Part shown: positions 59,847 through 64,000 of the stretch, one piece after another
Numbering within the stretch: position 1 is the first letter of the stretch
Layout of the letters: every line of letters begins with the position of its first letter
NCBI RefSeq assembly: GCF_000832305.1
Contig: NZ_CP010537.1
Span: 2,666,001-2,730,000, forward strand
DNA from: Cupriavidus basilensis
GTDB taxonomy: Bacteria > Pseudomonadota > Gammaproteobacteria > Burkholderiales > Burkholderiaceae
DNA: 64,000 nucleotides
Direction: 5' to 3'
Program-made: the position numbers and the translations under genes
The notes under the pieces: generated by a model
Told to the model about the DNA's origin: nothing
The model's input: only the letters and a program-made list of their open reading frames with translations
The model's database searches: none

Positions 59847-61361
59847 TCAGGCAGCCGTGCCCGGCACGCCCTTCCAGGCGTTCCAGTTCTTCTGATCCTG
59901 CGAACCTTCGAAATCCAAGTTGTCCGCGCCTGGGTTGATGCGGTACCACTTAAGCACGTCTTCCAGCGATCCGCCGCCGCAGTTGCCCTGGTAGATCTGG
60001 TGCACGGGCAACCACGCCTGCGCGTACTTCTGCGGCTCGCCGTCAAAGATGTCCTTGCAGCCGTCCGAGCAGAAGTGGAACCGCATGCCGTGGTAGCTGC
60101 TCTCCCGGTAGCAGGTCTGGGTGGGGTCGTCCGGCTCCGAGAACACCATCGGGATCTGGCAGGTCTGGCACAGCATCGGCAGCGTGGCGTTGTAGAAGCG
60201 CTCCCCTTGCTGCTGGCGCTCCTGCCAGTAATCGAGGCGCGGCTTGTAGTAGCGCGCGAAGGTGTCGGGATATTTCTCCGTCAGCCAGGCCATCTCGTCC
60301 TGCTTGGGCACCCAGGTATGGAAGCCGGCCGCAGCCGCGTAGTTGTAGAAGGTGCCCCAGGCCTCGTGGGTGATGCGGTCCTTGGTCTTGGTGGCCACCT
60401 CGTGGTACTTGGGCATGCGCAGGCCGTAGCGCTCCAGGTCCTTGAACAGCGCGCCGCCGGCCTGCTCGAAGTACATCTCCCAGGCTTGCGCCCACGACAT
60501 CACGCGCTTGGGCAGCATGTAGTCCATCATCATGCCGACCAGCGTAAGCAGGCGAAAGCCGCGCCAGAACCATTTGTCCAGCCACTTCTGCAGGATGGGG
60601 ATATTGTCCGGGTCCTGCTGGCACAGGAACTTCACCACTTCCAGGCCCAGCGTCATATGGCGCGATTCATCGGACTGCGCCGAGAAGCCGAAGGTCACCG
60701 TGGCCATGTCGCCGTTGTAGGCCGCACCCGACATGAAGGGCATGAACAGCAGGTTGGTCAGCACATACTCGAAGGAGAACGAGATCGCGGTGATGAACTC
60801 GAACGGGCCCGCGCTCATGGCGTCTTCGAAATAGGACTTGGGCACGGACAGGTACCAGACCCGGTCATGCATATGCTGCCATTCGCCGAAGCCGTTGAAG
60901 TACTTGTTGTAGACCGACAGCGTGTGCATCTGGGTCTGGGCATGGCGCAGCTCGTCGATCGACTGCATCTGCGCCGCCACCCGCGCGCCGGCGCCGCGGA
61001 AGTGCCGCCCGAGGTGGGCATAGCCGCGGTGCGCCGCGTACTCCAGCGGCGTCACGCCGGTCAGGAACAGGCGCAGCGCGTTCAGGTAGCGCGGGTCCGA
61101 GACGTTGAGGTGGCCGTTGTTCTGCACGAACGAATCGATGATCGCGTACAGCTTGCGCTCCTTCTCCGACTGGTACTTCCAGTAGGCGTCCATGGTCATG
61201 CGGAACGGGTCTTCCCATTTGTCCCAGTCATGGATCTTGATGCCTTCGTACTTGTCGTAGGGAAAGACCTTGTCCATCGGCTCGTAGGTGGTTTCCCAGC
61301 CGAGGTCGCGCGTCATCGTGGCGTACTTCTCGCGCAGGTTGAGCTTCTTGCGTGCGTCCAT
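59847..61361 (-). CDS. dmpN: phenol hydroxylase large (alpha) subunit P3
   Basis: This 504-residue catalytic subunit houses the carboxylate-bridged diiron centre. Ligands fall in the two E-x-x-H motifs, Glu137/His140 (DELRHAQTQ) and Glu232/His235 (DESRHMTLG), plus Glu107 (PLEYAAHRGY). It hydroxylates phenol to catechol. ATG 61361 (MDARKKLNLREKYATMTRDLGWETTYEP) is used; the longer frame starts in noncoding repeats. A C-terminal YHS-like region (QTCQIPMVFSEPDDPTQTCYRESSYHGMRFHFCSDGCKDIF) holds clustered cysteines. Confidence 0.96.
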   Translation of the reverse strand: MDARKKLNLREKYATMTRDLGWETTYEPMDKVFPYDKYEGIKIHDWDKWEDPFRMTMDAYWKYQSEKERKLYAIIDSFVQNNGHLNVSDPRYLNALRLFLTGVTPLEYAAHRGYAHLGRHFRGAGARVAAQMQSIDELRHAQTQMHTLSVYNKYFNGFGEWQHMHDRVWYLSVPKSYFEDAMSAGPFEFITAISFSFEYVLTNLLFMPFMSGAAYNGDMATVTFGFSAQSDESRHMTLGLEVVKFLCQQDPDNIPILQKWLDKWFWRGFRLLTLVGMMMDYMLPKRVMSWAQAWEMYFEQAGGALFKDLERYGLRMPKYHEVATKTKDRITHEAWGTFYNYAAAAGFHTWVPKQDEMAWLTEKYPDTFARYYKPRLDYWQERQQQGERFYNATLPMLCQTCQIPMVFSEPDDPTQTCYRESSYHGMRFHFCSDGCKDIFDGEPQKYAQAWLPVHQIYQGNCGGGSLEDVLKWYRINPGADNLDFEGSQDQKNWNAWKGVPGTAA

Positions 61362-61413
61362 GTTGTCTGTCTCCGTTGTTTTTGCTTTCGGCGTGCTTTC
61401 GGCGTGCTTCATG

Positions 61414-61449
61414 CCGTACCAGCCGTATCAGCCGTATCAGCCGTATCAG
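61414..61449. repeat. 9-bp tandem repeat containing the dmpM stop
   Basis: Four units of CCGTATCAG (first CCGTACCAG) fill the dmpM-dmpN gap. The dmpM stop TGA (61446-61448, complement TCA) lies in the last unit. The next two units place further TGA codons in the same frame at 61437 and 61428. A GCTTTCGGCGT 11-bp repeat occurs at 61384-61405 next to it. Confidence 0.88.
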
Positions 61450-61718
61450 GTGTTCCAGCGCAGGGTGAAGGCGTCGTCGTCTTCGTCGATGTTTCCCGAC
61501 AGCGAAATCAGGTTCAGGTGGATCTCCTGCAGGTCCCAGTCGCGCCCGAGTTTTTCGGACACCAGTTCGCGCAGGATCGTCAGGTGCCCCGGCGCGTCGA
61601 TCTTCACCATGGCGGGAAACTGCGACACCACCGCGTGCGGGTTGGCCTCGGTGATGGCCTCGATGATGGGACGGGTGTCGTCGTTGCTTTGCAGCGCGAT
61701 ATAGACATTGGCGGTCAT
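61446..61718 (-). CDS. dmpM: phenol hydroxylase effector/coupling protein P2
   Basis: This 90-residue regulatory protein belongs to the MmoB/DmpM family, which controls substrate access and electron use at the diiron site. ATG 61718 (MTANVYIALQSNDDTRPIIEAITEANPHAVVSQFPAMVKIDAPGHLTILRELVSEKLGRDWDLQEIHLNLISLSGNIDEDDDAFTLRW). The DWDLQEI..ISLSG block is conserved. Its stop is part of a 9-bp repeat. dmpL ends 10 bp upstream. Confidence 0.94.
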   Translation of the reverse strand: MTANVYIALQSNDDTRPIIEAITEANPHAVVSQFPAMVKIDAPGHLTILRELVSEKLGRDWDLQEIHLNLISLSGNIDEDDDAFTLRWNT

Positions 61719-61728
61719 GGCGGTTTCC

Positions 61729-62724
61729 TCAGGCGGCAAGGCCAAGCTTGTCAAGACGCACGTCGAACTGCTCCAGGCACAGCGCCACCACCTGCTCGCC
61801 GCCTTCGCCCAGCAAGGTGTCGGCCACCGGCACCAGCGCTTGGGCCGCTTGCGCACGCGCGGCGCGGGCCCAGCCCGACAGCAGCATGCGATTGGCATCG
61901 GACTCCGCCGCGGCGGTCTGGATCACCGCGTCGACCCAGCGTGCGTGCTCCTCGCGCCAGTCGTTCATGAACTCGGTCAGCACCGCCAGCCCGGTGCCGC
62001 AGGCGCGCACGATGGCCGCGTCGGCGTGCTGGTACACCAGCGGATACAGCAGCCCATCGAGCACAAGGTTCTGGGTAACGAAAGTCTCGAACCAGTCCTC
62101 GATCACAAAGCTATGCTCGACAAAGCGCCGCATCGGCTGCCACGCGGCGCTCTCCATCCAGGCCACCTTGGCCCGCTCCAGCGCCACGCCAGTGTTGCCG
62201 TCGAGCAGCATGCCGATGCGCGACAGGTACTGGGCAATGCCGAGGCGATCCATCGCGCAGTAGGTGCAGGCCTGGGTGATGGCCGTGCCCCAGCCATAGT
62301 CCGCGCAGTAGAAGTTGTTCATGTTGGCGCCCCACTCCACGTGGCGCAGCGGCAGCAGCCCGTCGGCCAGGCGGTCCTGCCATTCGGCGGGCAGCGCCTG
62401 CAGCAGGCCGCGTTTTTCCACGAAGGCGAAGCTCTTCTCGGTGGCGTCCTGCTGGCGGCCGCGCGCCGTCACGTAGGCGCCGTAGAAGTACTGGCGCGGA
62501 TCCTTGAGCGCGTACCAGTCCGCCATCACGATCGCGGTGCGGCGCTTGTCGTAGATCTCGTGTTGCGGGTCCCAGGTCGGGCGGTAGTGAAAATTGACTT
62601 CCGACTGCACATCGTAGGTGGCCTCCTGGTAGCGCGAGGCGGGCTTGTCGCCGAAGCGGCGCGCCACATGGCCGTAGGTTTGGCGCAGCGGCTGGATCTG
62701 CTGGGTCTTGATATCGACTTGCAT
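61729..62724 (-). CDS. dmpL: phenol hydroxylase beta subunit P1
   Basis: This 331-residue ferritin-like subunit of the oxygenase lacks the iron ligands of DmpN, as expected for the beta chain. It opens MQVDIKTQQIQPLRQTYGHVARRFGDKPASRYQEATYDVQSEVNFHYRPTWDPQHEIYDKRRTAIVMADWYALKDPRQYFYGAYV, diagnostic of this family. RBS GGAGACC precedes ATG 62724. It associates with DmpN and DmpO. Confidence 0.95.
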   Translation of the reverse strand: MQVDIKTQQIQPLRQTYGHVARRFGDKPASRYQEATYDVQSEVNFHYRPTWDPQHEIYDKRRTAIVMADWYALKDPRQYFYGAYVTARGRQQDATEKSFAFVEKRGLLQALPAEWQDRLADGLLPLRHVEWGANMNNFYCADYGWGTAITQACTYCAMDRLGIAQYLSRIGMLLDGNTGVALERAKVAWMESAAWQPMRRFVEHSFVIEDWFETFVTQNLVLDGLLYPLVYQHADAAIVRACGTGLAVLTEFMNDWREEHARWVDAVIQTAAAESDANRMLLSGWARAARAQAAQALVPVADTLLGEGGEQVVALCLEQFDVRLDKLGLAA

Positions 62725-62801
62725 CGCTTGGTCTCCTGGGTCTTGCTGTTTTTATGTGGGTGGAACGGGTGCGTGGTCCGGTGCGCGGGGGCTGGCCCTG
62801 C

Positions 62802-63020
62802 TCAGTCGTCCTGATCGGGCGCGGTAATCTCCGGCGGCAAGAAGTGCACGCGGTTGACGCTGCAGAAGGCCTCGAACATCGGCTCGGGCATGATCAGCTC
62901 GACATTGAGCTCGGGGTCCGCCACGCTGAACGCGAACTGCACGAAGCCCTCGGGCGTGCGGCCATCAACGCGGACAAAGCGGGGCGAGGCTTCAAACAAG
63001 GGGACCGACTGGTTGATCAT
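62802..63020 (-). CDS. dmpK: phenol hydroxylase assembly protein P0
   Basis: This 72-residue protein starts at ATG 63020, with AAGGAG upstream. MINQSVPLFEASPRFVRVDGRTPEGFVQFAFSVADPELNVELIMPEPMFEAFCSVNRVHFLPPE matches DmpK/PhlA, which helps load iron into the oxygenase and is not part of the final complex. It is the first gene of the operon, about 26 bp after the expected sigma-54 start point. Confidence 0.93.
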   Translation of the reverse strand: MINQSVPLFEASPRFVRVDGRTPEGFVQFAFSVADPELNVELIMPEPMFEAFCSVNRVHFLPPEITAPDQDD

Positions 63021-63057
63021 GACGCTGCTCCTTCGCGTGGGCTGTATGGCCTCTATT

Positions 63058-63072
63058 GCGAAGAGCGTGCCA
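63058..63072 (-). promoter_or_regulatory. sigma-54 (-24/-12) promoter of the dmp operon
   Basis: On the minus strand TGGCAC-GCTCT-TCGC matches the sigma-54 consensus TGGCAC-N5-TTGC with one change. GG and GC are correctly spaced, and it lies 38 bp upstream of dmpK. Together with the adjacent DmpR-type regulator this shows phenol-induced, sigma-54-dependent control. Confidence 0.8.
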
Positions 63073-63161
63073 GCTGGCGCAAACGACGGCGCCACAAGGC
63101 GCGCCGGGTTTCGGGCCGCGCCGGGTTTCGCGTTTACCCGGAACTGCGCATGCGCCGCGGC

Positions 63162-63208
63162 TCAATCAATTGATCAAGTGCGAGACGGAATTTGACCAAA
63201 TGATGAAA
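63162..63208. promoter_or_regulatory. DmpR/MopR-type upstream activating sequences
   Basis: TCAATCAATTGATCAA (63162-63177) is a near-perfect inverted repeat matching the known MopR/DmpR site TTGATCAATTGATCAA with one mismatch. TTGACCAAATGATGAA (63192-63207) is a weaker half of the same type. They lie 90-150 bp upstream of the -24/-12 promoter, the usual distance. A similar sequence TTGCATCAAATGATTAA occurs at 63379-63395. Confidence 0.7.
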
Positions 63209-63244
63209 AGCCGCGCCGGGTGGCGGTTTGCGGGGAAGCCGAGT

Positions 63245-63292
63245 GCATCGCCGCAAGGCTGCGGCGATGCAACAGGGAAGGGGGTGGGAGGG
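63245..63292. other. hairpin plus G-quadruplex-like tract between dmpR and dmpK
   Basis: GCATCGCCGC/GCGGCGATGC form a perfect 10-bp stem with a 6-base loop (63245-63270). Directly beside it the plus strand reads GGG-AA-GGGGG-T-GGG-A-GGG (63275-63292), a canonical four-run G-quadruplex motif, continuing as a polypurine tract to about 63317. No T-run follows on either strand, so this is not a standard terminator, though it may stop transcripts from dmpR. Confidence 0.6.
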
Positions 63293-63429
63293 AGGTTGGA
63301 GGCAGGAGGAGGAAGGGATTGCTGGCGCATGCGGCGCAACAAGCCGGGTGGTTACTTGCCTGGGGTGGGGATTGCCGATTGCATCAAATGATTAAATGGG
63401 TTTTGGGTGCAAACACCAACGCCGACAAA

Positions 63430-64000
63430 TCACCCAGCCCCCTGCCCCCGCATACCCCGCGTCTTCCACCGATACGCCAACTGCGGCCGCGTAATCCCCA
63501 GCAACCGCGCCGCCTGGCTCATATTGCCATTGGCGCGCTGCATGGCCGCCTCCATCAGCACGGTCTCCACGTCGCCCAGCGCGAGCTGCTGCTCGGCCAT
63601 ATGATCGAGCAAACCATGCACGGCGGCCTCCCGCAGCTCGGGCAAGGTGCCCTTGACGCCAAGGCGCGGCGCGGTGTCCATGCCAGGCGGCGCGCTCGTC
63701 GGCAGGAACAGGTGGTCCGCGCAGATCTGCCCGCCATTGCTGGCCAGGATCACGCCGCGCTCGATCACGTTCTCCAGTTCCCGCACATTGCCCGGCCAGT
63801 CATAGCGGCGCAGCTCCGCCAGCGCGCGATCGGTAATGCCGACGATCTTCTTGCCGTGGCGCGCGCCGTAGCGGGCCACGAAGCGCTCCACCAGCAGGCG
63901 GATATCGTCGAGCCGCTCGCGCAGCGGCGGAATGGTGACCGGGTAGACGTTGAGCCGGTAATACAAGTCCTTGCGGAAAGTGCCCTGCTTCACAGCCTCG
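63430..64000 (-). CDS. dmpR: DmpR/MopR-like sigma-54-dependent activator, C-terminal part (truncated)
   Basis: About 190 residues are visible before the right edge. The AAA+ domain end is clear (TFRKDLYYRLNVYPVTIPPLRERLDDI, then RYDWPGNVRELENVIERGVIL), and the C-terminal FIS-type helix-turn-helix is GNMSQAARLLGITRPQLAYRWKTRG. The N-terminal V4R/phenol-sensing domain and Walker motifs are outside the window. It is on the same strand as the dmp operon, 409 bp upstream, so it is the likely phenol-responsive activator. Confidence 0.92.
   Translation of the reverse strand, partial: EAVKQGTFRKDLYYRLNVYPVTIPPLRERLDDIRLLVERFVARYGARHGKKIVGITDRALAELRRYDWPGNVRELENVIERGVILASNGGQICADHLFLPTSAPPGMDTAPRLGVKGTLPELREAAVHGLLDHMAEQQLALGDVETVLMEAAMQRANGNMSQAARLLGITRPQLAYRWKTRGMRGQGAG

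Noticed and set aside
59490..61970. 826-codon rightward open frame antisense to dmpO/dmpN/dmpM
   Set aside because: Shadow of the phenol hydroxylase genes; composition is His/Arg/Val-rich without domains or ribosome binding site.
1..64000. tRNA genes, rRNA genes, integrases, transposases or attachment sites marking a mobile island
   Set aside because: None were recognised by reading the window; the clusters look like resident catabolic regions.

Overview
The window is high-GC, densely coded DNA with strong Shine-Dalgarno starts and a Burkholderiales gene complement: Porin_4-type porins, a DmpR-driven phenol hydroxylase operon and a cyoABCD quinol oxidase. It most resembles a Cupriavidus or Ralstonia-group replicon. 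That placement is inferred from gene content and was not tested. No rRNA, tRNA, CRISPR array, insertion sequence or prophage was seen. It reads as an intact catabolic region.

Layout. (1) 0-9 kb: the edge of an ECF sigma factor gene, a tiny lipoprotein, a three-gene RND efflux operon (adaptor, pump, outer-membrane channel), a methyltransferase and an unidentified lipoprotein. (2) 9-22.5 kb: a quinate/shikimate-type cluster with an HPPD-like dioxygenase, an AroE-like dehydrogenase, AroQ, a Gfo/Idh oxidoreductase, a LysR regulator, a ShiA/ProP-like MFS symporter, a porin, an AEC transporter, an IclR regulator, a QuiC1-type 3-dehydroshikimate dehydratase, a BKACE enzyme and a shikimate kinase. 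Together these could import hydroaromatic acids and convert them to protocatechuate. (3) 22.5-35 kb: organosulfur use, with two sulfonate/nitrate-type ABC importers, two TauD/AtsK-type dioxygenases, an LLM flavin monooxygenase and a SoxC-like molybdoenzyme with its cytochrome c for disposing of sulfite. (4) 35-40.4 kb: a vanillate-type operon (GntR regulator, VanA, VanB, AAHS-family MFS, porin), all on one strand. (5) 40.7-44.8 kb: cyoABCD, read leftward into a strong terminator. (6) 45-51.4 kb: an orphan sulfonate binding protein, MetY, a candidate minus-strand small RNA, a MetQ-like binding protein and a chemoreceptor. (7) 51.5-64 kb: a complete phenol to acetyl-CoA plus pyruvate meta-cleavage operon, dmpKLMNOPQBC-E-H-I-F-G, read leftward. 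It lies downstream of a truncated dmpR, with a sigma-54 promoter and upstream activator sites between them. dmpD is absent.

The most unusual signals are outside the genes. A GCGCA-N3-TGCGC operator-like repeat recurs in three promoters of the shikimate cluster. A GCCCATATGCG element is shared by the sulfonate operons. Many 6, 9 or 12-bp tandem microrepeats sit at gene junctions, and in three cases they repeat the stop codon in frame. A structured small RNA candidate carries an anti-Shine-Dalgarno stretch. Twin 15-bp repeats lie three helical turns apart upstream of the chemoreceptor.
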